Shown piece after piece: positions 54,946-64,000 of a stretch of DNA of 64,000 bases (the first letter of the stretch is position 1; every line of letters starts with the position of its first letter). The stretch is from Brachypterus glaber (taxonomy: Eukaryota; Arthropoda; Insecta; Coleoptera; Kateretidae), in the NCBI GenBank assembly GCA_958510825.1, contig OY294044.1:87466895-87530894 (forward strand). The letters run 5' to 3'. The translations under genes were made by a program, and so were the position numbers. The notes beneath the pieces are model-generated. The model searched no databases, was not told the origin of the DNA, and saw nothing but the letters and a program-made list of their open reading frames with translations.

Positions 54946-55209
54946 AAAGGTGAGGACCTTTTTTTATTAACTTTTTTGTCGAGGAAAAATGTTGTATTTG
55001 TAGGCTTAAAGGGTCTAGAGGAGGATGTACCTTTCAATGGTGATCCAAATACCTAAAAGGTATATAAACTTAACTACACCTAAAAAGGTTACAAATTGAC
55101 GAAGTGACCTATTGAGACTTATAACAGAGGGAGCTGGGTCCCCTTGGTATATTGTTTATACTTTTAAATATATAAAGAACTTTCACTTTCGGGTTTAGAC
55201 CGTGTTAAT

Positions 55210-55268
55210 GGATTTTCACTTTCCGACGTTTCGTCTCTTACTACTAGAGACATCTTCAGGGATTAATC
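55210..55268 (-). ncRNA. Hammerhead-like motif, left palindrome arm
   Basis: Exact mirror image of the motif at 55282-55340, on the opposite strand. Confidence 0.6.
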
Positions 55269-55281
55269 TGAAACAGTTTCA

Positions 55282-55340
55282 GATTAATCCCTGAAGATGT
55301 CTCTAGTAGTAAGAGACGAAACGTCGGAAAGTGAAAATCC
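55282..55340 (+). ncRNA. Hammerhead-like motif, right palindrome arm
   Basis: The core CUGAAGA (55291-55297) is followed by U, then stem II GUCUC / GAGAC with loop UAGUAGUAA, then GAAACGUC (55318-55325). Stem I can form between GAUU..UCC before the core and GGA..AAUC after it, with an unequal internal loop. Two departures from the standard: one extra U before stem II, and stem III reduced to AC/GU with no loop, so only a dimer could close it. The CUGAAGA...GAAACGUC arrangement is like Penelope-type hammerheads. Confidence 0.65.
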
Positions 55341-56459
55341 ATTAACACGGTCTAAACCCGAAAGTGAAAGTTCTTTATATCTTAATGGCCGTGAAAGCTT
55401 AAAATCTAAAACTTTTAAATATTATAAAAACTTCACAATTTTAAAATATATTTTTAGACTTTTTTTTCATTTTATAAAAGTTTTTAATTTTTATATACAT
55501 TTTTTTACTTGGGCCCTCCTGGAATTTTAAAAAGCCTATGGTAGATGTTAAAAAAAAATAAAAAGCATTTTTAAAAAATATTTAAAAAAAAGTTAATTTT
55601 TTTGTATTTATTTCAAAAACAATGGAAGATAACATTCTAAAAAAATATATAGAGAAGTGCATAAATGTTTTTTATCAATAACTTGCTTAATAATTAGGGT
55701 AAAAAGAAAGAAGCCAGAAACGGAACCCTCAGTGAGTTTAACCCTCTGTCACAGACACGACGTAGATTTTACGCATGGATAGTAGCAATTTGTGATTTGT
55801 CTCAACTCCGACTAACTACGGCTTTCCGCATCTCAGTACCTTTCGGACATTTAGTTTAAGCCCTAAATCCGAGCGGAAAAGTTGGTATGTTGCACAGTGA
55901 TTTTTCACGTATTCATTCAAAATTTGGCGGCGTAAAAAATACGCCGTGTCTGTAAGTACGTAATAATTAAAAGAATAGAGTTTTTTCATTGCAAAAAAAT
56001 ATTATTTTTTTTTTTGATATTTTATGCTTATTTTGTTTAATATTATTTTATAAATATTTTTTTTTCGCTCTTCTATCAAGTTATTTAAATAAGTTTCCCT
56101 AAAAAGTCAAAATTAAAAAGAAAATAATATTATAGTACAAATTGTATAATATAAATAACTCATTTAAATATTATGTCCTATTACATTTATAATTAAATAA
56201 CTAAAGCTATAAAGAACACGTTTAATGAAAAATAAGTCAAAATTAAAAAAAATTATTCGACTATTCGCTAAATTGTTTAAGGGTTACATACCTTTTAAAG
56301 GGACATTTTTAAAAAAAATTGAATACAATAAATTAATTATTATATTTTGACTTTTGGCATATAAAAGTACAATATTTTAAGAAGTTGTAAAAAATATTAA
56401 AAGTTAAGTCGTCTACAGCTGGTTTTCGGAGACCACCTCGAAAAAAGGTGTCCTCGCGG

Positions 56460-57893
56460 TGGGTAGGATGTCTCGCGATCTATTTAACTGAAAAAAAAAA
56501 ACAAAAAAAATCTGTTAGATACCCCAGTTATAGCCACCTTAAGAAAAATTCTGTTTTTATTTCTTTTTATTATGTTCCATTATAATGTTAAGGTTTCAAG
56601 TTTTGGTTTGTCTGAAACTTACAATATATCTCTACTATAAAATAAACGTGTAAACAATTTAACTTCAGCTGATATGTTATAAAATAAAAAACAAACAAAA
56701 TAATACTAATTCTTTAGTTTTAGCCACCCAAGCACCGGTTTTAGCCATAAAAATTCACTAAAAATTCATTTAAAAAAAACTAAAAAGATGTTAAAAATAA
56801 ATTATTTATATTTTTGTAATAGTTTTACAACATTTAAAATTAATAGTTTCTTAAAAATATATACTTCTTAATCAATATTTAAAATGATTTCGTTTTTTAT
56901 TACATTTTTTCTTACATACATCTTTTCTTGGATAATTATCCGATAATTATAAATATTTATTAATTTTATTTATTTTTTATTTATTTGTTTAGAGTCTTTT
57001 TGGGATCTGAACCAGCTGGTAGTTTATACCATATTCGACACTATAAGTTTTACAAAAAACTTTACATGTATGTTACAATTTCACATTGTGACATGTTTAG
57101 TTTTCAGCTTCAGTCTTGAATCATTTGAGTCATTTTGATGGCCCGTTCTCGACTATATTTTGTATAATACTCCTCCTATTTTAATTTAAATGTATTATTG
57201 GCTAATATTTAAAGGTGGTTTTCGCTCAAATCTTTATTATTTGTACAGTTATTTTGACATATTGATATTTTTTGACATTGGCTATAACTGGTACTACTTA
57301 GGTTCCAGTTTTAGCCAATTCTGTGGCTATAGCTAGAAAGAGAAGCATATTAGTGTCCCAGTTATCGCCATGGAAATTTAAGAATAAATTCTGCAAAATA
57401 TGTATTAAAATATTAATAAAGTAACTGTTTAATCAGGCCTATTCACACGTACCATTGATATTGAGATTTGTGGCAATATTGACGAAAATTGCAAGGTCAT
57501 GTATTAAAACTGCATGGGATAGTAATTTTTGTCAATATTGAATAGATTTCAATGGTACATGTGAATAGGCCTGATTGACCTACCTTTAATTTGATATAAA
57601 TGTTTTACGAATTTAATTTTACTTGAATTAGATATTTAAAATTATTTTTCTGGCGGTTTATTAAGAAAAGTCATAAATTACATTTTTTTCAAAATCAAAA
57701 TTTTAAATAGCCGCTGTATTCGTTTCGCTACAGTTAAAACTTATTTAACATATTTGTTGTCCCAACTTTTATCATTCAAATCGGATTTAAACGATCATTT
57801 TGATCTAAAGTCTCCTATTTCTTAGCTATACCCAAAAAACTACTCTGACTGGCTAAAACCGGTACAGTGGCTAAAACCGGTGATCCTACCCTA
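56460..57893. mobile_element. Element with GGGTAGGAT ends and repeated TAGCCAC...ACCGG words
   Basis: GGGTAGGATG at 56461 and GATCCTACCC ending 57891 are inverted. The word GGCTAAAACCGG(T) or its reverse recurs: CCAGTTATAGCCACC (56,524), GCACCGGTTTTAGCCA (56,733), GGCTATAACTGGTAC (57,281), CCAGTTTTAGCCA (57,306), GGCTAAAACCGGTACAGTGG and CTAAAACCGGTGATC (57,851-57,886). The ends are short, so the call rests on the repeated word as well. Confidence 0.6.
57432..57575. mobile_element. 144-bp MITE, ATCAGGCCTATTCACACGTA ends
   Basis: ATCAGGCCTATTCACACGTA, CCATTGA is mirrored by TCAATGGTACATGTGAATAG, GCCTGAT. Innermost of the nested stack. A one-sided relative lies near 44,900. Confidence 0.87.
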
Positions 57894-58569
57894 TATGCTT
57901 ATAGCTCGTGATTGAACGAAGGATTTGAAAAAAAAAGTGTAATGACAGTTTGAAATTCGATGATATGATTTCCGGTAAAATTTTGCCATTTTTCGGTCAC
58001 GTACTGGCTTGTAAAATGGGTTATAATTAAATAAATAAAAAATCCTTCCTTCAGTTACGAGTTAATATTATTTAGGAGTGCAAAATTTCATTATTTTTTT
58101 GAGAAATCTTGCCTACTGACTTTAAAAACATATATTTTATTTATATTATTTTATTGTATTAAAAAAAAAACAAAATAGAAAACATGTGCTTTTTTGCCGT
58201 TTAAAAGGTATGTAACCCCTTAAAGGGAGGCGTATTTTTTACGCCCTGTCTGGAGTAACGTTACATAAATAAGGTGTCTGTGGCAGAGGGTTAACTCGCA
58301 CTTGACCATTTATTTTTCATGAAATTTCATTATTTTAATGAGATTTACATAAAATTTAAATCTGTAGTTAAAAATATACTCGCGTGAAGGGTTTTTAAAA
58401 CTTTAAAGTAAATTTAATGATTTAAAAATCATTATTCCAAAGTTCTAAAAGAAAAATTAAAAATATTAATGAATAAAAATTTTTGATTAAAACGTATTTA
58501 GAACTTATTTTGTTTTAAACTATAAGTTATATTTAATTTTTTTCTTTTTTAATACGTTACATTTTTGTT

Positions 58570-58812
58570 TAAGCTTTTACTATTCTACTTAATTAAGTCC
58601 AGGACTTGTGTGGACTAGTAGTAGAGGGAACCACCGGCTTTAACTGACTTTCGAACCAGTTTATAGGGAGTGTCCGCTTCACCTATCGCCATTGCCAAAT
58701 TTCAGTTACTAATTAACTGAAAAAGGCAAATCGGCCCCTGTGAGAATCGAACTCACGCTAGCCGGCTTGTCAAGTATATGCCCTAGCCCGCTCAGTTAAC
58801 TCCCATAAAATT
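58570..58812 (-). mobile_element. tRNA(Leu/Ser)-like SINE
   Basis: Minus strand: GGAGTTAACTGAGCGGGCTA (A-box part), long variable arm, GTGAGTTCGATTCTCACAGG (B box), then GCCTTTTTCAGTTAATTAG and a body with GGTTCGAAAGTCAGTTAAAG. Shares the tRNA-like head and the TTTTTCAGTTAAT junction with 30331-30440. Confidence 0.75.
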
Positions 58813-59252
58813 AAATTATATCAAAAATTTCCCCTACCCCACCCATTTTTTTCTCGCGATGCCCTACTTCAGAAAATAACTTTTTATAATATAAATTATA
58901 TAGGCATATTCATTAAATAGTTATTTTCTTAACTAGTTTATTAAGTGAATAAAATCACTTAATACACGAGTTGAGAATTTAATTTTATCCAACACCTTTT
59001 ATTTTTAAATAAAAATCTATAATTTTGCGAAAAATTATGTCAAAAATATTAAGATTAAGTTTTCTTAATACTAAAATAATAGGTAGCCATGGCCTAAGTA
59101 TGCCTATTAAAAATAAACATTTGCTAGTTTTACATTTCTTACAAACGTCAAAATGGACGCGATGATGACAGAATTTTTAATAAAAACAGTATTTTATTCA
59201 AAAACTAAAGAATAATTGGGGTTTTCTTTAATTTTTATGGTTTAGTTAACGT
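58813..59252. other. Non-coding DNA, no gene seen
   Basis: AT-rich, with TTATTAAGTGAATAAAATCA / CTTAATACACGAG short inverted words. No frame was found. Confidence 0.4.
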
Positions 59253-59428
59253 GCTTCTATTTATAGAATAGTTATAATACTTAATTAATAGGGTATGTAA
59301 CTAATTTTGGGTGAGATCAAAAGCTGTACGTAAAAGAGTGGCTTCTATTTATAGAATAGTTATAATACTTAATTAATAGGGTATGTAACTAATTTTGGGT
59401 GAGATCAAAAGCTGTACGTAAAAGAGTG
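59253..59428. repeat. Perfect 88-bp tandem duplication
   Basis: 59253-59340 and 59341-59428 are identical, starting GCTTCTATTTATAGAATAGT and ending GTACGTAAAAGAGTG. Either a very recent duplication or an assembly artefact. Confidence 0.95.
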
Positions 59429-60094
59429 GGTGAAAAATTTTTTAGTCACTAGTGGAAAAAAACTCACTTTTGACATTTAAAATAGTGCTCAAAACAAGTG
59501 TTTCTGTGAAGGTGTTGAATAAAATTATTTTAAAAGTCTTAGAAATACTGTTGCTTATAGTAATTTTTTTTTCATTGCTTTTCTTGACGTTTTATAAGCC
59601 AATAAGAGTCCAGGATAATTTTTAACGACAGTAACTCGAGAACGCTTTGAGCTAAAGACTTCAAATTAAGACCATAAAAATGGCTAATTTAAAAAAAAAA
59701 ACGTTTTTTAAAAAAAAGTTTTTGTTTGTTGGCAGCTTTTATTTTTTTTATTTGTAATATTAATTATATATTTAACTATAAATATTTTTTGCAACATCCT
59801 TTAAAAAATCAAGTTCAAGATATTCTATATTTTACGTAGGTTAATGAACTAGTATATCTAGTTTTTAATATAATTCAAAGATTTAATACCTTATTCATAA
59901 TTACTTAAAACACAGGAAGGTGTTTGCAGTTTATTATAAAATATGGAAGAACGAGATACATTTTATGCAGACCTCTAACACAGAGAAAACTTTTAGCAAT
60001 ATTTGATGTTATTTTAATGATTATTTTTAAACGTTTTTATGAACCAGTCATTTAACAATATTTCTGGACACGTTTTTATTTCTGTCCAATCATA
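59429..60094. other. Non-coding DNA, no gene seen
   Basis: TAACTCGAGAACGCTTTGAG and AAAGACTTCAAATTAAGACC near 59,632 match the style of the repeat at 50,280, on the opposite strand. No frame was found. Confidence 0.4.
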
Positions 60095-60400
60095 TTATAG
60101 CTATATTGGGAATTTTCTACTGTAGAAAATTCTAGTGAGAATCTCTGTAGTGTTTTGTTTTTAAGTATTTCTCTATTACAACAAGATTTCATACCAAAAA
60201 CTAATTAATAATTAAATATGAATATATTACTATTTATAATGATTGTTATTAATTTATTATTTACCAAAGAATACCTCAAAATATTCTTTTTATAAAATGT
60301 AATGACAGTTTTTATAGGTTGACTTTTATGAACAAGATTACAAGCCTAGCGCAGTACCGCGCTAGTCAGTATTGCAGTAATAATTACTGCAGGGGCGACG
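60095..60400 (-). repeat. Dispersed repeat, inverse copy of 34862-35180
   Basis: See the copy at 34862. Shared blocks include AATTTTCTACTGTAGAAAAT, ACAACAAGATT, TATAGGTTGACTTTTATGAA and GCAGTACCGCGCTAGTCAGT. Confidence 0.7.
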
Positions 60401-60830
60401 CCCCGGTCGTAATTATTTCCAGACAACAAATTTTCAGCCTCTTGTCTAATTATATATGATAATATCCTATGATATTAAAATTACTTTTTTAAACTCTTTT
60501 AACCCCCTTCGTAAAAAACATCTACAAATATACAAATAGGGGTAAAAACAAGATTTTTGGCAAGCACTACACTAGTTTACAAGATTTAGGGGCGCACTCA
60601 TATCTTCACATTTTATAATAAATCTTTGTCTCCTGAAACCAAATCTGTCAAGATTTTTTTTAGTATTTTTTTGATAGTCATATACAGGATTTTGGTTCCA
60701 TTAATCATAAAAATTTTTTTTTGAATATTTTACTGTTTTTGTGGTTACTTAAGGCAATACAACTAGATTTTTCCTATTCCTTATTATTAAAATATAGCAA
60801 CTGTTGCCATGTTTTACAAACAGGAAACAG

Positions 60831-61123
60831 TACCCTCACAGAATTTTTTAGTAATTATTACTGGATTTCAGTAATTTATTCAAACTAGTAATAAATTGTC
60901 AAGTAATAAATTACTGCCAGTAATACATTTCTAGTATTATAGTTATTATATCTTACCAATACTTGTATAATAATAAATTTATAGTATTATAGTTAGTAAT
61001 AATTTGGCAAGTTATTAATTTCTGCTAATAATAAATGATAAATCATTTTCAGTAATTAATCACTTGCCAATTTATCACTAGTATTACTGCCAGTAATAAT
61101 TACTAAAAAAATATGTGAGGGTA
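60831..61123. mobile_element. 293-bp AT-rich MITE, TACCCTCACA ends
   Basis: TACCCTCACAGAATTTTTTA, GTAATTATTACTGG is mirrored by CCAGTAATAATTACTAAAAA, AATATGTGAGGGTA. The interior is many copies of the palindromic AGTAATAATT type, also seen at the very start of the window. Confidence 0.85.
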
Positions 61124-61353
61124 TAGCAACGCGAAACAAAAAGATCTGATTGGGGCAACCAAATCATCAATTAAATATATTGTTTTATGGTTTAAACCGG
61201 TTTTTAACCCGTTATTGCTTCCGTGTTTTATCCCAAAACCGGTCTCATGTAATTTCCGCAACCGGTTAACCGAAAACCGGTTACTGACTATGGTTTTCCA
61301 TCTCTAATTTGTTTTTGTTTGAAGAATTTAGTGAACTGTTAACCACGCCGTGT

Positions 61354-61563
61354 GCAATAAAATTTGCAAGGAATACGTCTTTTTAGGCCTAGATCATTGT
61401 TAAAAACGTGATCCAATAAAAATTTTATAAGTTTATAATTTTTTAAGGGTTACGTAAATTTTTTACTGACACCCTCCCCCCCCCCCCTCTGTAACGCGAA
61501 GTAACGTTTTCGAGACCCCCTACCCCCCCTAGCGCGTTACGTAATACTTGAACGCTCCCTAAG
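61354..61563. mobile_element. GTTACGTAA-family element plus 85-bp block shared with 2758-2833
   Basis: 61356-61441 (GCAAGGAATACGTCTTTTTA, GGCCTAGATCATTGTTAAAA, ACGTGATCCAATAAAAATTT) is the inverse of the block near 2,760-2,833. Then TTAAGGGTTACGTAA and GCGTTACGTAATACTTGAAC, GCTCCCTAA mark a MITE of the 29062 family with two C-runs inside. Confidence 0.7.
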
Positions 61564-62454
61564 GGCAACAACACAACTTGTTATGGTTAGTAGAAACAAT
61601 ACTTAGATCTGGAGGATCTGGTAAGTACAAAAATTTGTCTTGTCGCCCTTCCCATAGTTCTTGTTCCAGCAACCAAAAAAATAGTTGATAGCAGATCTTT
61701 TTTTTTTAGTCCGATTATTAATATATTGGTAAATTTATTATCCTTTTTCTGCGTTTATAATAAAATATTGAAGGATGAGATAAATTTTACTTAGTTTTTA
61801 TGCAGAGTTATCATGTTTCTATCTATTCACGTTATTTTAATATATTCAGTTAATTCATTGCGAAATGTTACAACTACAACATTATACAGGGTTTCTTAAG
61901 TATTTAAAATACTTAATAAAGCAATATATGCGATTACCTATCTTAGATTTCTTTAGCAATTTTATAAAGATATGCTTCTAGGAACTTTGGCAATATCTTA
62001 TTAAATTATGTAGGTGAATACATCCAAACAAGCATCTAAGATAATATCGATATGATATGATATATCATAAGATCTATAAAATATATAGGTAGGTTAACTA
62101 TAGTCCGTCCAATTATGCAAGAAAGTAGTTTAAAATTCCCGCGATTTTTAAGTTACATCATTGGTTAAAAACTCGTATCTTTTAATATACAAAATATTGT
62201 GACATTTTTTGTCTATGACAATGATTGACGGTCGTTAAAGCTAATAAAAGAAGAGAAAGTTACATAAAAAAAAATAGTTATACTTAATATTATTTTGTAT
62301 GGTATTTAAAAAGGTACTTTTTTGGTTTATTCTTCATACACTCACACTAAATTAGCATATTCTACATATTGTATAAACGTAAATTATATTGAACACAAGG
62401 AAAACGTCAAATTTTTAGGTTACAATTACAACTAAGGCCTATATAGAGGCTCGC
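61564..62454. other. Non-coding DNA, no gene seen
   Basis: ATCGATATGATATGATATAT near 62,046 is a short repeat. Words TAGTCCGTCCAATTATGCAA (62,101) and CTTGCATAACTGGACGGATT (62,664) face each other across 0.58 kb, so an element may span 62,101-62,685. Confidence 0.45.
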
Positions 62455-62685
62455 ATAACAACCATTACAAAATACATGACGACACATCAAGCCAATACTG
62501 GCATCGCATTCTTATGTACTATGCTTGTTATGCGAGTGTTTGGATAGGACCTTTCCAGAAAAACAGTACCGACATCCCTTAAATTTTTGATACACTACGC
62601 TTTATTGATAATTATTATATTTATGTGCGTTGTGGTGTAAAACGGGCCGCGTCCCTTACTATCTTGCATAACTGGACGGATTATA
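62101..62685. mobile_element. Possible element with ATAGTCCGTCCA ends
   Basis: TATAGTCCGTCCAATTATGC, AAGA is mirrored by TCTTGCATAACTGGACGGAT, TATA. The 62455-62536 foldback lies inside. No coding sequence is present. Confidence 0.65.
62455..62536. mobile_element. 82-bp foldback, CTCGCATAACAA ends
   Basis: GCTCGCATAACAACCAT is mirrored by TGCTTGTTATGCGAG. The centre CACATCAAGCCAATACTGGC matches 29,266-29,290. Confidence 0.7.
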
Positions 62686-62979
62686 ATTTTTTTTATTTTT
62701 AAGGCTTTAGCTAATTAATTATTAACTGAACTGCTTGCTTAAACTGTGAACTATGTTTTTATAATTTCTTATCTGCAAAGTTTGGTTAAGTCAGTTGGTG
62801 TTGACAATTGTCACTTGATCCTTTATTGGCGTTTGGATTCCTTTATTATAATTTAATTTTACTGAGTTAGAGCAGATAAGAGCGAAATATTCTCTCACCG
62901 CTTAATGAAGTGATCTTCTTTTTAACCGACTTCCAAAATATGAGATAAACAAAAATACATGAAAATCCATTTTAACTTT

Positions 62980-63130
62980 TATTAAAAAAAGTTCGCAAAA
63001 TATTTGATCGCACAAAAATTTCGCAAAAATAAGTTCGCAAAAAATAAAAGTCGCATGGAAATTGGTTCGCACGCCATTACTTCGCGAGACATAATATCGC
63101 ATAAAATTAACTTCCCAAGATTTTAGTTCG
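62980..63130 (-). repeat. Degenerate GTTCGCAAAA array, first arm
   Basis: About ten units of (G/A)TTCGC(A)AAA(A)... with 12-18-bp spacing. The inverse array at 63600-63765 makes the pair a foldback about 0.8 kb long. Confidence 0.7.
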
Positions 63131-63599
63131 AAAAAATTATTTTAATGAAGGTCAATGAAGATATTTGTTTATTGAACCCTTTTTTGTATTGACATACGTT
63201 TTAAGTTAATTTTAATAAATAAAGTTATAGACGATTTTAAGAAACAACAATCACCGACATTAAAATGGAACAGCATATTCGAGGCGATGTTATTTCACAA
63301 AAAAAATTAAACAAATCCAAAAAGACTTTTTTATTTTAATTTCGTAGTTAATATTACATATAAGTAATATTATTACATAAACATATATTTTTGAGTAACT
63401 TTAATTTTAGTTTTGGGTTTGTTTTAGATTTATTTTTTCTAATATTAGTATATCGAAAATATTATATATACTTTTCTTATTGTAAATTAATTAAAATATT
63501 ATTAATAATATAAATATTTTTCTAATTTTCATATTATTTATGTTTATTTAGTTTCAAAGCAATAATGTCGTTGCAAACTAACAAAAGAAACTGTAAAAA

Positions 63600-63765
63600 T
63601 ACATTTGCGAACTGGACTAAGCGAACTCATTTTTTTGCGAATAAAAATTATGCGAATAAAGTTCTTGCGAATTAAGGTTTTGGGAACTAAAAGTTTGCGA
63701 ACTAAAATTTTGCGAAGAAATTTTTGCAAACTTTTTGTTGCGAGCTTTTTTTTTTTCGAACTAGA
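63600..63765 (+). repeat. Degenerate TTTTGCGAACTAAA array, second arm
   Basis: About ten units of TTGCGAA(C/T)(T/A)(A/A)A with similar spacing, inverted relative to 62980-63130. The two opposing ORFs here, rich in LRIKVLRT and RKLLVPKT, are translations of the repeat. Confidence 0.75.
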
Positions 63766-64000
63766 GACCGGGAACCAGCAGTTATACACCATAGTGTATT
63801 TAATTTACACAAAATATCCAAAACCTATTTAATAACTCCCCCTCGGATTAATTAATTACACTGCTCTACAAAAAAGTTTCTTTTATTCGACGGGGCCCTG
63901 GAAAGCTTTTAGTTACGTCTGGCTATATTTGATGCGCTGATTTCGGAACCTTTTCCCGTTTTTCTCGATCAGCTCATTTTTTTTTGAGATATAGCGTATA
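63766..64000. other. Non-coding end of window
   Basis: AATTACACTGCTCTACA at 63,850 matches 10,340, suggesting another element that continues past the window edge. GTTTCTTTTATTCGACGGGG follows. Confidence 0.35.

Larger units (their letters stand above)
55160..55421 (+). mobile_element. Foldback retroelement with head-to-head hammerhead motifs and 11-bp target duplication
   Basis: ACTTTTAAATA occurs at 55160-55170 and 55411-55421, bordering a 240-bp insert. The insert is a perfect 211-bp palindrome (55170-55380, centre at 55275) followed by CTTAATGGCCGTGAAAGCTT and AAAATCTAAA. The insertion at 20020-20140 has the same arm and tail. Variable-length duplications and a one-sided tail suggest a reverse-transcribed element, possibly a rearranged Penelope-like element. 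The 77-residue ORF through it is not a gene. Confidence 0.85.
55084..55535. mobile_element. Element related to 26271-26617, split by a hammerhead-bearing insertion
   Basis: GAGGGAGCTGGGTCCCCTTG, GTATATTGTTTATACTTTTA on the left and AAACTTCACA, TTGGGCCCTCCTGGAATTTT, AAAAAGCCTATG on the right match the order of words at 26,385-26,595. The hammerhead element sits between them with an 11-bp duplication. Confidence 0.6.
56277..58223. mobile_element. Second TTAA-flanked element, nested
   Basis: TTAA (56277-56280) then GGGTTACATACCTTTTAA is mirrored by TTAAAAGGTATGTAACCCC then TTAA (58220-58223). This is another piggyBac-style terminus, lying inside the element at 55738-58294. It is non-coding. Confidence 0.75.
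55738..58294. mobile_element. piggyBac-like non-autonomous element (outermost of a nested stack)
   Basis: TTAA at 55738-55741 and 58291-58294 flank inverted ends CCCTCTGTCACAGACAC / GTGTCTG(T)GGCAGAGGG. TTAA duplication plus ends starting CCC is the hallmark of piggyBac elements. A second inner inverted pair is GGCGTAAAAAATACGCC (about 55,928) and GGCGTATTTTTTACGCC (about 58,228). Without its nested insert the element is about 0.6 kb and non-coding. Confidence 0.85.

Noticed and set aside
63544..63832. Opposing basic ORFs (RKLLVPKTLIRK and LRIKVLGTKSLRT)
   Set aside because: Both are translations of the TTGCGAACTAAA array.

Overview
The window is AT-rich, gene-poor eukaryotic DNA that is mostly transposable-element sequence: LINE fragments, tRNA-derived SINEs, dozens of foldback elements and MITEs, minisatellites and one 200-base assembly gap. 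The transposon types, the intron-bearing gene and the short-tail LINEs fit a large-genome arthropod, probably an insect. I cannot name the order or species. There is no sign of bacterial gene organisation.

Only one host gene piece is convincing. It is a long plus-strand exon at 46,072-47,005 that encodes almost a whole FERM domain, closest to band 4.1-like protein 4A, with a splice acceptor before it and a donor at its end. A 42-codon ORF at 47,597 looks like the start of a Crypton-type tyrosine recombinase.

Layout. 0-5 kb: a truncated LINE reverse transcriptase, then a 1.2-kb element carrying a nested SINE with clear target duplications, and two foldback elements. 5.3-5.7 kb: two hammerhead ribozymes in direct repeat, 307 bp apart, on the minus strand. 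6-22 kb: foldbacks, MITEs, minisatellites and a ~105-bp repeat array broken by a LINE 3' end. 22.7-28.3 kb: a 5.57-kb Tc1/mariner-type transposon with TA target duplications and 28-bp inverted ends. It holds four exons of a split transposase whose catalytic middle is missing. 29-45 kb: a LINE with a 21-bp target duplication, a 206-bp satellite, dispersed arrays and a duplicated element. 46-47.7 kb: the FERM exon and the recombinase fragment. 48-64 kb: more DNA elements, the gap inside a large palindrome, a perfect 211-bp palindrome with a hammerhead-like motif in each arm, and a four-level stack of nested elements at 55.7-58.3 kb.

The most unusual material is the hammerhead-bearing elements: the tandem pair near 5.5 kb, the head-to-head palindrome at 55.3 kb, and a sibling insertion at 20.0 kb that lacks the ribozyme core. 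They look like Penelope-like or retrozyme-like retroelements. The window does not contain a set of genes working in one pathway. Its genes are isolated islands in nested repeats.
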